A stretch of 64,000 nucleotides of DNA from Mannheimia indoligenes (GTDB lineage Bacteria; Pseudomonadota; Gammaproteobacteria; Enterobacterales; Pasteurellaceae), in the NCBI RefSeq assembly GCF_036880405.1, contig NZ_JBAJJM010000007.1, positions 248,001 to 312,000 of the forward strand, in the 5' to 3' direction. How positions within the stretch are numbered: position 1 is the stretch's first letter; every line of letters starts with the position of its first letter. Both the position numbers and the translations under genes were made by a program. The notes under the pieces were generated by a model that ran no database searches, had not been told where the DNA came from, and saw only the letters and a list, made by a program, of their open reading frames with translations. Shown one piece after another: positions 42,013 through 51,483 of this stretch.

Positions 42013-45000
42013 ATGAAAAAGAATTTGCGAAAAAATGAAGAAAATCAACCGCTTGTAAAACTGGAAAATATCACAACGAGCGATTTTCGTCGCCTACTTG
42101 GCAGATTAAAAGGAGCAGAAAATATTAAAAATGAAGCTAACAAGCGGTCAGTTTTAGACGAAATTTTGCAAGATCTAACCGCTTGCCAAGCTCGCTTTTT
42201 TATCCGCCAAACCCACGCCCAAAATCTAAAAATTGACTATCCGGATCTGCCTGTTTCCGCTCGCCGTGAGGAAATTTTAAAGCTGATTGCTGAAAATCAA
42301 GTGGTCGTAATTGCTGGTGAAACCGGTTCGGGTAAAACTACCCAATTACCGAAAATGTGTTTGGAACTCGGACGAGGCGTAAAAGGATTAATCGGACATA
42401 CTCAACCCCGCCGAATTGCAGCTCAATCTGTGGCAACCCGTATTGCTGAAGAGCTGAAATCAGAGCTGGGTGAGACTGTCGGTTACAAAGTCCGTTTTAA
42501 CGATCAAGTAAGTGAAAACAGCTTAGTTAAACTGATGACAGACGGTATTTTACTGGCTGAAATTCAGCACGACCGATATCTTAATCAATATGACACCCTG
42601 ATTATTGACGAAGCCCACGAACGTTCGCTGAACAACGATTTCATCTTGGGCTATTTAAAACAAATTCTGCATAAACGCCCTGATCTGAAAGTAATCATTA
42701 CCTCAGCCACCATTGATGTAGAACGCTTTTCCAAACATTTTAACAATGCCCCTATTATTGAAGTGTCTGGGCGAACTTTCCCTGTTGAAGTTCGCTACCG
42801 ACCAATTGTAGAAGAAGAGGAGCAAGACCAATTACAAGGTATTTTAAATGCCGTTGATGAGCTACAGTCTGAAGGAAGAGGCGATATTCTGATTTTTATG
42901 AACGGCGAACGGGAAATCCGTGATACAGCCGAAGCTCTACAAAAGCAGGAGCTTCGCCATACCGAAATTCTGCCACTTTACGCTCGCTTGTCAGCTACGG
43001 AGCAACAACGAATTTTCCAGCCGAGTGGTGGGTTAAACCGCATTATTTTAGCCACTAATGTAGCGGAAACCTCACTGACAATCCCGAATATTAAATATGT
43101 AATCGACACCGGCACGGCTCGTATTTCCCGCTACAGCTATCGCACCAAAGTACAACGCTTACCGATTGAACCGATTTCCCAAGCCTCTGCTAATCAGCGA
43201 AAAGGGCGTTGTGGGCGTATTTCGGAAGGGATCTGCATCCGTCTCTATTCAGAAGAGGATTTCAACGCTCGTCCGCAATTTACCGATCCGGAAATTTTAC
43301 GAACCAACCTCGCGTCTGTCATTTTGCAAATGACCTCGCTCGGGCTGAGTGATATTGCATCTTTCCCATTTGTCGATGCACCTGATAGCCGTCAAATTCA
43401 AGATGGGATTAGGTTGTTGGAAGAGTTGCAAGCAATTATTCCTAACCGAAACGGAGCTCGCCTGTCTACACATAAATTGACACTAATCGGTAAACAGCTC
43501 GCTCAACTACCTGTCGATCCTCGTTTAGGCAGAATGATTATTGAGGCATCGAAAAACGGTTCATTGCACGAAGTAATGATGATCGTTTCCGCTCTCTCTA
43601 TCCAAGATCCGAGAGAACGCCCACAGGAGAAACAACAGTCCGCAGACGATAAACATCGCCGCTTTGCCGATAAAGAGAGCGATTTCTTGGCATTTGTGAA
43701 CCTTTGGCATTTCATTCAAACGCAACAAAAAGAGTTATCGAAAAATCAATTCCGCAATCTCTGCCGTAAGGATTATTTAAACTATAATCGTGTGCGGGAA
43801 TGGCAGGATATTTACCACCAACTCCGTCTAGCCGTGCGTGAAATGGGGCTAAAAATTAACAGTGAAGCTGCCACTTATCAGCCGATTCATACTGCCCTTC
43901 TCACAGGGCTACTCTCGCATATCGGTTTGAAAGATAATGAGAAAATGCACTATTTAGGGGCAAGAAATGCTCACTTCTTCATTTTCCCGAACTCCGTGCT
44001 TTTCAAAAAGCAGCCGAAATGGGTAATGGCAGCAGAACTGGTAGAAACCACCAAACTTTGGGGACGAATGGTTGCTCGCATTGAGCCGGAATGGATTGAG
44101 CCATTGGCAGTACATTTAACCAAATCCAGTTACAGCGAACCACACTGGGCGAAGTCCAAAGGAGCGGTGATGGCATCTGAAAAAGTGTCGCTATTTGGCA
44201 TTCCGATTGTAACAAATCGCCCTGTTAATTATGGCTCAATTGACCCAAGCATCAGCCGTGAAATTTTTGTCCGCTCAGCACTGGTGGAAGGTGAATGGCA
44301 TAATAATTACAAATTTTTCAAAGAAAACAACCGCTTGATCCGCGAAGTAGAGGCAATGGAGCATAAATCTCGCCGCCGTGATATTTTAGTGGACGAGCAG
44401 GTACTGTTCGAATTTTACGATCAACGAATAGGTACAGAGGTAGTGTCTGCCAAACACTTTGATACTTGGTGGAAAAAGGCTTCGAAAAGCGATCCTGAGC
44501 TACTGAACTTTGAAAAATCGTTCTTGATTAACGACAATGCTAACTTGGCGAGCGAGTTGGATTTCCCGAATTTCTGGTATCAAGATAATCTTAAATTAAA
44601 ACTTAGCTATCAATTTGAGGTGGGTAAAGATCACGATGGCGTAACGGTGCATATTCCATTGCCATTACTCAACCAAGTCGAGCCTGATGGTTTCGACTGG
44701 CAAATTCCGGGGCTTCGCCACGAGTTAATCGTTTCTTTGATCAAAAGTCTACCAAAGTCATTACGCCGCAACTTTGTGCCAGCTCCTAACTATGCTGATG
44801 CCTTTTTAGGGCGAGTTGAGCCGTTTAAAAAACCATTATTGGAAAGTTTAAGCTATGAACTTCGTCGAATGACCGGCGTATTGGTTGAGGCTGAACAGTG
44901 GGACATCAGCCAACTACCGCCGCATTTGCGAATGACTTTCCGTGTGGTAGACGACAAAGGCAAAAAATTACAAGAGAGCGAGAATTTAGACGAGCTGAAA

Positions 45001-45924
45001 TTTGCTCTCAAAGATGAAGTGCAGAATACGCTTTCAAATATCGCTGATGACGGCATTGAGCAAAGCGGTGTGCATATTTGGAATTTTGCCGAGTTACCGC
45101 AATTCTACGAACAGAAGAAAGCCCATTTCAGTGTGAAAGCCTACCCTGCGATTGTCGATGAACAGAGTACAGTGGGCGTGAAACTATTTGAAACGGAATT
45201 TGAACAGGCTCGGGCAATGCAGGCTGGTTTACGCCGTTTATTGTTGCTCAATGTGCCTTCACCAATCAAATATCTACACGAAAAACTACCGAATAAAGCT
45301 AAGCTCGGCTTATATTTTGCCCCATTCGGCAAAGTGATAGAACTGATTGACGACTGTATCGCCTGTGCGGTGGATAAGTTGATTGGGGAATTCGGCGGTT
45401 TTGTATGGACTGAGGAGAAATTCAACGAACTGCACGAATACGTACGAGCAAATCTTAATGATACCACTGTTGATATTGCAAAACAGGTTGAAAAATGTTT
45501 AACGTTGGCGTATGAGCTGAATAAACGCCTAAAAGGCAAATTGGATTTCACAATGGCATTTGCATTAAGTGATATTAAAGCCCAAATTGATGGATTGATT
45601 TATCCGGAATTTGTAACCAAAACCGGATATCAAAGGTTAAGCGATTTACACCGCTATTTAACCGCCATTGAGCGCCGTTTAGATAAACTGGTAGTTGATA
45701 GCAATACTGACCGAGCCAAAATGTTACGCGTCGAACAAGTCCAAGAAGCCTATAAGCAACTTTTAAGCAAACTGCCAAAATCTAAGCCAATGCCTGATGA
45801 AGTGCAGGAAATTCGATATATGATCGAGGAACTACGGGTCAGCCTATTTGCTCAACAGCTTGGTACAAAGTATCCGATTTCTGATAAGAGAATTTTAAAT
45901 ACAATTAATGATCTAAAAAAATAA
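42013..45924 (+). CDS. hrpA: ATP-dependent RNA helicase HrpA (DEAH box)
   Basis: HrpA is a large DEAH-box 3'-5' RNA helicase, shown in E. coli to rescue stalled or collided ribosomes. I use the ATG at 42013 (1303 residues), preceded by AGGAAGTG; the GTG one codon earlier is too close. Walker A GETGSGKT is at 102-109, motif II DEAH in IIDEAHERSL, motif III SAT, and motif VI QRKGRCGR near 395. The helicase-associated and OB-fold regions and the long HrpA-specific C-terminal domain (about 700-1300) are complete. The first 180 bases contain three uptake-signal cores. A perfect palindromic terminator follows. Confidence 0.96.
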   Translation: MKKNLRKNEENQPLVKLENITTSDFRRLLGRLKGAENIKNEANKRSVLDEILQDLTACQARFFIRQTHAQNLKIDYPDLPVSARREEILKLIAENQVVVIAGETGSGKTTQLPKMCLELGRGVKGLIGHTQPRRIAAQSVATRIAEELKSELGETVGYKVRFNDQVSENSLVKLMTDGILLAEIQHDRYLNQYDTLIIDEAHERSLNNDFILGYLKQILHKRPDLKVIITSATIDVERFSKHFNNAPIIEVSGRTFPVEVRYRPIVEEEEQDQLQGILNAVDELQSEGRGDILIFMNGEREIRDTAEALQKQELRHTEILPLYARLSATEQQRIFQPSGGLNRIILATNVAETSLTIPNIKYVIDTGTARISRYSYRTKVQRLPIEPISQASANQRKGRCGRISEGICIRLYSEEDFNARPQFTDPEILRTNLASVILQMTSLGLSDIASFPFVDAPDSRQIQDGIRLLEELQAIIPNRNGARLSTHKLTLIGKQLAQLPVDPRLGRMIIEASKNGSLHEVMMIVSALSIQDPRERPQEKQQSADDKHRRFADKESDFLAFVNLWHFIQTQQKELSKNQFRNLCRKDYLNYNRVREWQDIYHQLRLAVREMGLKINSEAATYQPIHTALLTGLLSHIGLKDNEKMHYLGARNAHFFIFPNSVLFKKQPKWVMAAELVETTKLWGRMVARIEPEWIEPLAVHLTKSSYSEPHWAKSKGAVMASEKVSLFGIPIVTNRPVNYGSIDPSISREIFVRSALVEGEWHNNYKFFKENNRLIREVEAMEHKSRRRDILVDEQVLFEFYDQRIGTEVVSAKHFDTWWKKASKSDPELLNFEKSFLINDNANLASELDFPNFWYQDNLKLKLSYQFEVGKDHDGVTVHIPLPLLNQVEPDGFDWQIPGLRHELIVSLIKSLPKSLRRNFVPAPNYADAFLGRVEPFKKPLLESLSYELRRMTGVLVEAEQWDISQLPPHLRMTFRVVDDKGKKLQESENLDELKFALKDEVQNTLSNIADDGIEQSGVHIWNFAELPQFYEQKKAHFSVKAYPAIVDEQSTVGVKLFETEFEQARAMQAGLRRLLLLNVPSPIKYLHEKLPNKAKLGLYFAPFGKVIELIDDCIACAVDKLIGEFGGFVWTEEKFNELHEYVRANLNDTTVDIAKQVEKCLTLAYELNKRLKGKLDFTMAFALSDIKAQIDGLIYPEFVTKTGYQRLSDLHRYLTAIERRLDKLVVDSNTDRAKMLRVEQVQEAYKQLLSKLPKSKPMPDEVQEIRYMIEELRVSLFAQQLGTKYPISDKRILNTINDLKK
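42140..42186. repeat. Inverted uptake-signal pair inside the hrpA coding region
   Basis: ACAAGCGGTCAGTTTT with its GAAATTTTGCAA tail runs into ACCGCTTGC, so a paired signal of the kind normally found at gene ends lies in frame at residues 43-59 (NKRSVLDEILQDLTACQ). Another core lies at about 42047. Confidence 0.75.
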
Positions 45925-45948
45925 CTATCAGCCTTACTATTTGCTAGA

Positions 45949-45986
45949 AGGAGGAATATGCAAATTGCATATTCCTCCTTTTTATA
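45949..45986. terminator. Perfect palindromic terminator after hrpA
   Basis: AAGGAGGAATATGCAA and TTGCATATTCCTCCTT are exact complements around a single A (33 bases), followed by TTTATATT. It is placed 25 bases after the hrpA stop. Confidence 0.85.
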
Positions 45987-46091
45987 TTCTAAAAGAAAGC
46001 AAGCTTGCTACATTTAATCTATTATTTTCAATAAAAACAAAAAATATGCTAAATAATTAATACAATATTTTTGATCCTTATCAATAATATA

Positions 46092-46129
46092 TGATAATTA
46101 TTTGCAATAATATTTTATAGGTCTAAAAT
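46092..46129 (+). promoter_or_regulatory. Candidate promoter and Fur-like box for the ssa1-like gene
   Basis: TTGCAA (46102-46107) and TAAAAT (46124-46129) are separated by 16 bases. TGATAATTATTTGCA (46092-46106) matches the 7-1-7 Fur pattern TGATAATNATTATCA at 12 of 14 positions and overlaps the -35. Another TTATCA/TGATAA pair lies just upstream. Iron control is only a possibility. Confidence 0.4.
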
Positions 46130-46158
46130 ACCCTTCCTAAAATTAAGGAGATAATAAA

Positions 46159-48963
46159 ATGCTTAAAACAAAACCCTATTTTCATAAAAGTTTGATTGCT
46201 ATCAGTTTATCTAGTTTTTTATCTGTGGCTTATGCACAGCAGCAACAAATAAATAATCCTCATTCTCTTGTTAATTTATCTGAGCAAATAAGTGCAAAAT
46301 ATAGTGGGAAAAACGTCAAGTTAGGGGTATTAGACGGTGGATTTATAGTTAAGCACCCATTTTCCGGTAAAAGAATTACGCCATTAAAATTCCAATTAAC
46401 CACACCAGAAGGCGAATTACGCACCTATGATCCAACTTACCCTCAGCTTGAAGTTACTAAAACGGAAAAAGAGGGGCAACCAGCACTACAAATAGGGTAC
46501 GAAGTGCACGGTGCAAGTGTTACTGGCGTGATATCAGCAAAATCAGATGAAAAACTTGGATTTAAAGGAGGTATTGCTAAAGATGCAGATGTTTACATTT
46601 CTACCAATACACGTAAACGAAGTCTAGAAGAACTTTTGGCAGAAGCTAAAAAAGAGCAAGAAGGTGAAGAACAGGATGAAAAAGAACCTAGTTTAAGTGA
46701 ATTAGCCGAATCTGACTTATTAATTGGTACCGATAAAGATATGGTATTTGAACGTTCAGAATGGGCAACTGCATTAAATAAACTTATTGATAAAAAACTT
46801 TTTGCTATTAACAACAGTTGGAATATTGATCCTGTCAGTGATGATATCAAGGTAATTGATAAATTTTATCAACCCGTAAAGAAATCTACAGATCACCCTC
46901 TAATTCAAGCATTAATGAATGCAAAAGAGAAAGATGCACTACTTGTGTTCGCAACAGGTAATGAAAAGAAAAAACAACCTGGTGTAATGGCGATGATGCC
47001 TCGCTATTTCCCGGAATTAGAACGTATATATCTTGCAGTTGCTGCTGTTGATAATAAGAAAAAAATTACTGAATATTCTAATCACTGTGGTGTGAGTAAA
47101 AACTGGTGTTTGACTGCACCGGGAGATTTGCACGTCCTAAATGCAACACCTGATGAAAATAAAAAACCAATATATAGCCTTCTAGCATCTAACGGTACAT
47201 CTATTGCTGCTCCCGTTGTTACAGGAGCGTTAGCAATAGTGAAGGAAAGATTTGATTATCTGACACCTTCACAAATTCGTGATACTGTACTCACTACAGC
47301 AACCGACTTAGGCGAAAAAGGTGTTGATAGTGTATATGGTTGGGGGCTTCTAAATGTAGAAAAAGCACTTAATGGACCTATGCAATTTTTAAGTGATGAA
47401 GCAGTTAATGTTTCCCGAGATGATCGTTGGACAAATAATTTCTCTAGCCGATTTAAATTTACAAAAACAGGAAATAAATCCTTAAGTCTTGATGGTAATA
47501 ATACCTTTACAGATCTTTCTGTTGAAAAAGGTGAGCTAGACTTAAATGGTAAAACAACCGCGAATAAAATCACTAATAATGCAACTTTAGGTGTAAATCA
47601 TACCACTATCAAACAAAGTTATACTTCATCTAATGATAGCCAATTAACTGTTTTAGGAAAGATTGGGGTAGTTGCTCAAGGGCAAACAACGGTTCAATTA
47701 GCAGGTTCTCTTAAAATTGATGATCGGTTAACAGAAATAGCAAAGGCGGGAGACATTTCTGCTAATGTACTACAACTAAAAGACAACTCTTCTTATCAAG
47801 GAGGTTTTGATCATCTGTCTGAAAATACGAATTTAACTGCTCGCGGTTTAAGGCAGGATCTTTATTTTAATAACAAAGGCATTGTTGCAAAAGTAAACAG
47901 CAATAAGCCAATTGCAGATAAATATGCCGATGCAAATGGGCAGACAGGATTACATTTGCTAAATAATTTAAGAAATAGCCCGCTTGCTTATCGTCGAGGT
48001 TTTTATAATGATTGGCTTCAAGGTGCATTAGAACATAATAAGTTAGATGATCTTCATTATGCTGTATCTAACCATATTTACGCTGAAAGCATTGAGCTAC
48101 TGCGTAGCCAAAATGCAAAAGGTTTAGAACAAGCTCAACATAATCTTTTTATAGCGTATCATTCTCCGCTAAAAACCAATGTATGGACAGGACACCTACA
48201 GCAAAAACAGTCATCTAATGATAAGAATAATACGGAGATCAAGCAACATCAGTCCCTATTAGGTGTAAGCCATAAATTAAATGATAAAGCATTATTAACC
48301 GTACAGTTCTCCCAACAAAAAGATAAGCTAAATAAACTATATGCAGAAGCAGAATTGAAGCAAACTACACTAAATCTTGGCTTACGTTATGATTTAGCAG
48401 ATCGTTGGTTCAGTGAAACAGCGATACAATTTGGGCGTCAAAAATATCGACAAACTCGCCAATTTAAAAATGAGCAGTTAGGAAAAGCAGATAATAGAGG
48501 TTCAAGTGTTGGTGGAGAAATTCGACTTGGTTATCAATTTATACCAAATCAATGGATTATTGAACCAAGCCTTGGGTTACAATTGACACAAACTAAAATG
48601 AACAACTTGAATGAAACTGGTGTATTAGCCTCTCGTACAAAATCTATTCGCTACAATGACGTGAATGTTGTACCAAGTGTAAAATTACAACGCAAATTCC
48701 AATTTGATAATGGGAGTATTTCTCCATATATTGGCTTAAGCTATCTCCACAGATTAAATGGGAAAACCACCAATATTAATAGTCAAATTGCAGACTATAC
48801 TCTTCATAGTCAAGCGAAGATTAAACGTTCAAACTACTTAAATAGTGAAATTGGAGCGAAATTACAATATAAAAATTGGTTTGCCTCCGCTAATTTGAGC
48901 TATGATCGTTTTAAATCTACTCACAATTTAGGCTGGAAAGCATACATCGGATTAAATTTCTAA
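46159..48963 (+). CDS. ssa1: Subtilisin-like serine protease autotransporter, Ssa1-type serotype antigen
   Basis: This 934-residue protein has a signal peptide (cleavage near residue 26, AYA-QQQ), a subtilase domain, and a C-terminal autotransporter beta-barrel of about 270 residues ending in Phe (WKAYIGLNF). The catalytic triad is Asp59 (LGVLDGGF), His117 (YEVHGASV) and Ser348 (NGTSIAAP), with oxyanion Asn268 (FATGNEK). The passenger continues as a beta-helix-like region (SLDGNNTFTDLSVEKGELDL). Size and layout match serotype-specific antigen 1 of Mannheimia haemolytica, a surface protease; the symbol rests on this resemblance. The ATG follows AAGGAG. The region is more AT-rich than its neighbours. 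Confidence 0.8.
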   Translation: MLKTKPYFHKSLIAISLSSFLSVAYAQQQQINNPHSLVNLSEQISAKYSGKNVKLGVLDGGFIVKHPFSGKRITPLKFQLTTPEGELRTYDPTYPQLEVTKTEKEGQPALQIGYEVHGASVTGVISAKSDEKLGFKGGIAKDADVYISTNTRKRSLEELLAEAKKEQEGEEQDEKEPSLSELAESDLLIGTDKDMVFERSEWATALNKLIDKKLFAINNSWNIDPVSDDIKVIDKFYQPVKKSTDHPLIQALMNAKEKDALLVFATGNEKKKQPGVMAMMPRYFPELERIYLAVAAVDNKKKITEYSNHCGVSKNWCLTAPGDLHVLNATPDENKKPIYSLLASNGTSIAAPVVTGALAIVKERFDYLTPSQIRDTVLTTATDLGEKGVDSVYGWGLLNVEKALNGPMQFLSDEAVNVSRDDRWTNNFSSRFKFTKTGNKSLSLDGNNTFTDLSVEKGELDLNGKTTANKITNNATLGVNHTTIKQSYTSSNDSQLTVLGKIGVVAQGQTTVQLAGSLKIDDRLTEIAKAGDISANVLQLKDNSSYQGGFDHLSENTNLTARGLRQDLYFNNKGIVAKVNSNKPIADKYADANGQTGLHLLNNLRNSPLAYRRGFYNDWLQGALEHNKLDDLHYAVSNHIYAESIELLRSQNAKGLEQAQHNLFIAYHSPLKTNVWTGHLQQKQSSNDKNNTEIKQHQSLLGVSHKLNDKALLTVQFSQQKDKLNKLYAEAELKQTTLNLGLRYDLADRWFSETAIQFGRQKYRQTRQFKNEQLGKADNRGSSVGGEIRLGYQFIPNQWIIEPSLGLQLTQTKMNNLNETGVLASRTKSIRYNDVNVVPSVKLQRKFQFDNGSISPYIGLSYLHRLNGKTTNINSQIADYTLHSQAKIKRSNYLNSEIGAKLQYKNWFASANLSYDRFKSTHNLGWKAYIGLNF

Positions 48964-49065
48964 ATCTCACTTAAAATATTTGGCATATCACAGTATATGC
49001 CAAATATTTCTTCCTGAATTTATCTAAAACTCTAGAAAATAATAACACTTAATTGTCAATATTAT

Positions 49066-49935
49066 ATGGAAAGCACTTTTAACACCCCAACATTTATTGA
49101 ATTATTTCCAAACGAGAAAAGATTTACAAAGCTATTAAGAGAATATTTACGTTATCATCTGCATAAAATATGGTGTTCTTCTCAATGCTATGAGTTAAAT
49201 AACTATCTTACTAATAATCCTTTATGGGCTGCATTATTCAAACAAAATTTATATCGCTTTAATACGTTACTCGAAACCTATTGTGATAAGAAATTCAATA
49301 AGAAAGAACGATTAAATGCAATTATCACTCACTTTAATTGTGCAGAAAAACTATTTGGAGCTGCTTATTGCAATCAGTTAGTAAAAGATAGAGAAATATG
49401 TTTAATTAAACTAAGTGATGAATTAAGCCTCTACCTCAGTATTAACCAAATAGATCCGCAAGAAGGTTTTTTCTCACTCAATATTCAAAATAACGACAAA
49501 AAACATATTTACGATGCCTCTTTTACCCTTTTAAGTAAAAATCAGTTATTGATTTCATCTATTCAAGGACCCAATACTGAACTCTCTCAGTTATTAATTA
49601 AATCTGCAACTAAACAATTATATGGTGTTCGCCCAATGTTTATGTTAGTAAATATATTTAAGCTAATAGCTCAATATTTTAATTTAGAACTTTTAGGCAT
49701 TCATCATAAAAACCAAGCAAAATATCGCTGGAATGATCACTCTAAATTATTATTTAATTACAATCTATTTTGGCAAGAAAATGGAGGGACATTAAATTCT
49801 AATAATTATTGGCGATTACCTACCATACTTGAGAAAAAAGAATTAAGCTCAATTCCGAGTAAAAAACGCTCTATGTATAAAAAACGCTATGAACTATTTG
49901 AAAAGATAGAACAAGAACTGAAAGAGCGATGGTAA
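49066..49935 (+). CDS. VirK/YbjX family protein (DUF535)
   Basis: This 289-residue protein has no signal peptide or membrane helix. It shows the DUF535 pattern: a basic N-terminal helical part (LREYLRYHLHKIW), a central beta-rich part with HYxxxE-like spacing, ISSIQGPN near residue 167, YGVRPMFMLVNIFKLIA near 187, and a C-terminal basic WRLPTILEKKELSSIPSKKR segment. VirK and YbjX are linked to virulence, peptide resistance and surface protein expression in enterobacteria, but the molecular role is unproven. It follows the ssa1-like gene by about 100 bases on the same strand and shares its low GC content. No clear ribosome site is seen. Confidence 0.8.
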   Translation: MESTFNTPTFIELFPNEKRFTKLLREYLRYHLHKIWCSSQCYELNNYLTNNPLWAALFKQNLYRFNTLLETYCDKKFNKKERLNAIITHFNCAEKLFGAAYCNQLVKDREICLIKLSDELSLYLSINQIDPQEGFFSLNIQNNDKKHIYDASFTLLSKNQLLISSIQGPNTELSQLLIKSATKQLYGVRPMFMLVNIFKLIAQYFNLELLGIHHKNQAKYRWNDHSKLLFNYNLFWQENGGTLNSNNYWRLPTILEKKELSSIPSKKRSMYKKRYELFEKIEQELKERW

Positions 49936-50065
49936 GCAAATAAAATATTACATAATTTTCAATAAAATTATCCTACTTATTTTTATAAGAATAAAACCTT
50001 GAATAAATTCAAGGTTTTATTTTAAAAGAGCAAAAATAATATAAAAAATAACCGCTTGTATTAAA

Positions 50066-50512
50066 TTATTCTACCATTTTAGTTACATACAACGTAATCC
50101 CATCAACGCGTTGAACCTGTACTTTATCGCCTAAATTAAGTCCTGTTCCCATCACTCGCCAAGTCGTATCGCCGAACTTACCTCTGGCAATGCCATTTTC
50201 CAAAATTTCAACAATAGCACCTTGCATACCCACCATTGATTGCTCTCTTGAATTAAGCGATGTTGATTTATCGTCTTGTTTATCTTTAGTATGTTGATAC
50301 TTCCACCAAATCAAGCTAAAGACAATAGCAAGAATGGCAAAACCAGCAATTTGGATACTCACAGATAAATCAGGCAATAGCCAGACCAGCACTGCTAGTA
50401 AAATAGCGGAAAATCCCCACCACATAATCAATACGCCTGGAATAATTAATTCTAAAGCAAGCAATACAAAGCCTAAAATTAACCAACTACTCCAGTTAAA
50501 TAGCCAATCCAT
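50066..50512 (-). CDS. NfeD-like membrane protein (YbbK-type)
   Basis: This 148-residue protein has two to three N-terminal membrane helices (WLILGFVLLALELIIPGVLI and following, about 10-75) and a C-terminal OB-fold (GMQGAIVEILENGIARGKFGD to VDGITLYV, about 95-144). It is the short NfeD type without the protease domain. The gene lies 24 bases after the stomatin-like gene, the standard pairing of short NfeD with SPFH proteins, and the two are thought to act together in membrane microdomains. Confidence 0.9.
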   Translation of the reverse strand: MDWLFNWSSWLILGFVLLALELIIPGVLIMWWGFSAILLAVLVWLLPDLSVSIQIAGFAILAIVFSLIWWKYQHTKDKQDDKSTSLNSREQSMVGMQGAIVEILENGIARGKFGDTTWRVMGTGLNLGDKVQVQRVDGITLYVTKMVE

Positions 50513-50536
50513 ATTTTCTCCTTGCTAAAAGCAGAA

Positions 50537-51460
50537 CTACTTACCGCTATTCTTAGTGCCTTTTAATAATTCAGCAATACCTGCAACAGAACCGATTAAG
50601 TTGCCCGCTTCAAGAGGCATTAACACCACTTTACTGTTTTCTGCCGAACCAATATCTTTTAATGCATCAGTGTATTTTTGAGCAATGAAATAATTAATTG
50701 CGGTAGTATCCCCTTTTGCAATAGCGTCAGATACCATTTGAGTTGCTTTTGCCTCCGCTTCCGCTGCACGTTCACGAGCTTCCGCTTGTAAGAATGCTTC
50801 TTGACGCTCCCCTTCGGCTTTTAAAATACGAGATTGCTTTTCACCTTCTGCACGTAGAATTTCAGCTTGTCGGATACCTTCTGCTTCTAAAATATCTGCA
50901 CGTTTATTGCGTTCAGCTTTCATTTGAGCATTCATCGCAGCTACTAATTCTTTTGGTGGGCGAACATCACGAATTTCAATTCTAGTTACTTTTACGCCCC
51001 AAATATTGGTTGCTTCATCAACAATCGAGAGCAAGCGACTATTAATGACATCACGTTGTGAAAGCATATCATCTAAATCCATCGAACCTAACACAGTACG
51101 CATATTTGTCATTGTTAAATTTACAATCGCCTGTTCTAAATTATTCACTTCATAAGCTGCCCGGCGAGCGTCAATAGTTTGAACAAAGCAGACTGCATCA
51201 ATAGACACACTGGCATTATCACGAGAAATAACTTCTTGCGATGGAATATCTAATACCTGTTCCATCATATTGATTTTTCGTCCAACTCTATCAATAAAAG
51301 GTAAAACAATATTTAGTCCCGGTGTGAGGGTTTTGGTATAACGCCCGAAACGTTCGATTGTCCAATGATAACCTTGTGGCACAATTTTGATGGTTGAACT
51401 TAATGCTACCAGCACCAATATTGCAAATGTAGCACCTAAAATCGGTAAATCAAATTCCAT
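50537..51460 (-). CDS. SPFH/band 7 (stomatin-like) protein, QmcA family
   Basis: This 307-residue protein has an N-terminal membrane anchor (residues 5-24) followed by the SPFH domain (VPQGYHWTIERFGRYTKTLTPGL to MSQRDVINSRLLSIVDEATN-like blocks, about 27-165). A long Ala/Glu/Arg-rich coiled coil comes next (AEGIRQAEILRAEGEKQSRI, about 195-240), then a hydrophobic C-terminal turn. It would form ring-shaped assemblies in the inner membrane, in some bacteria associated with FtsH. The paired nfeD gene follows. Confidence 0.92.
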   Translation of the reverse strand: MEFDLPILGATFAILVLVALSSTIKIVPQGYHWTIERFGRYTKTLTPGLNIVLPFIDRVGRKINMMEQVLDIPSQEVISRDNASVSIDAVCFVQTIDARRAAYEVNNLEQAIVNLTMTNMRTVLGSMDLDDMLSQRDVINSRLLSIVDEATNIWGVKVTRIEIRDVRPPKELVAAMNAQMKAERNKRADILEAEGIRQAEILRAEGEKQSRILKAEGERQEAFLQAEARERAAEAEAKATQMVSDAIAKGDTTAINYFIAQKYTDALKDIGSAENSKVVLMPLEAGNLIGSVAGIAELLKGTKNSGK

Positions 51461-51483
51461 CTTTTTCTCCTTTAAATGAACAA

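Noticed and set aside
45141..45551. 136-codon open frame antisense to hrpA
   Set aside because: It is a shadow of the strongly conserved hrpA coding frame, Ser/Ala-rich, with no ribosome site.
46200..46250. CTGTGGCTTATGCACAG as a LexA box
   Set aside because: It is 17 bases long instead of 16 and lies within the signal-peptide codons of the autotransporter gene.
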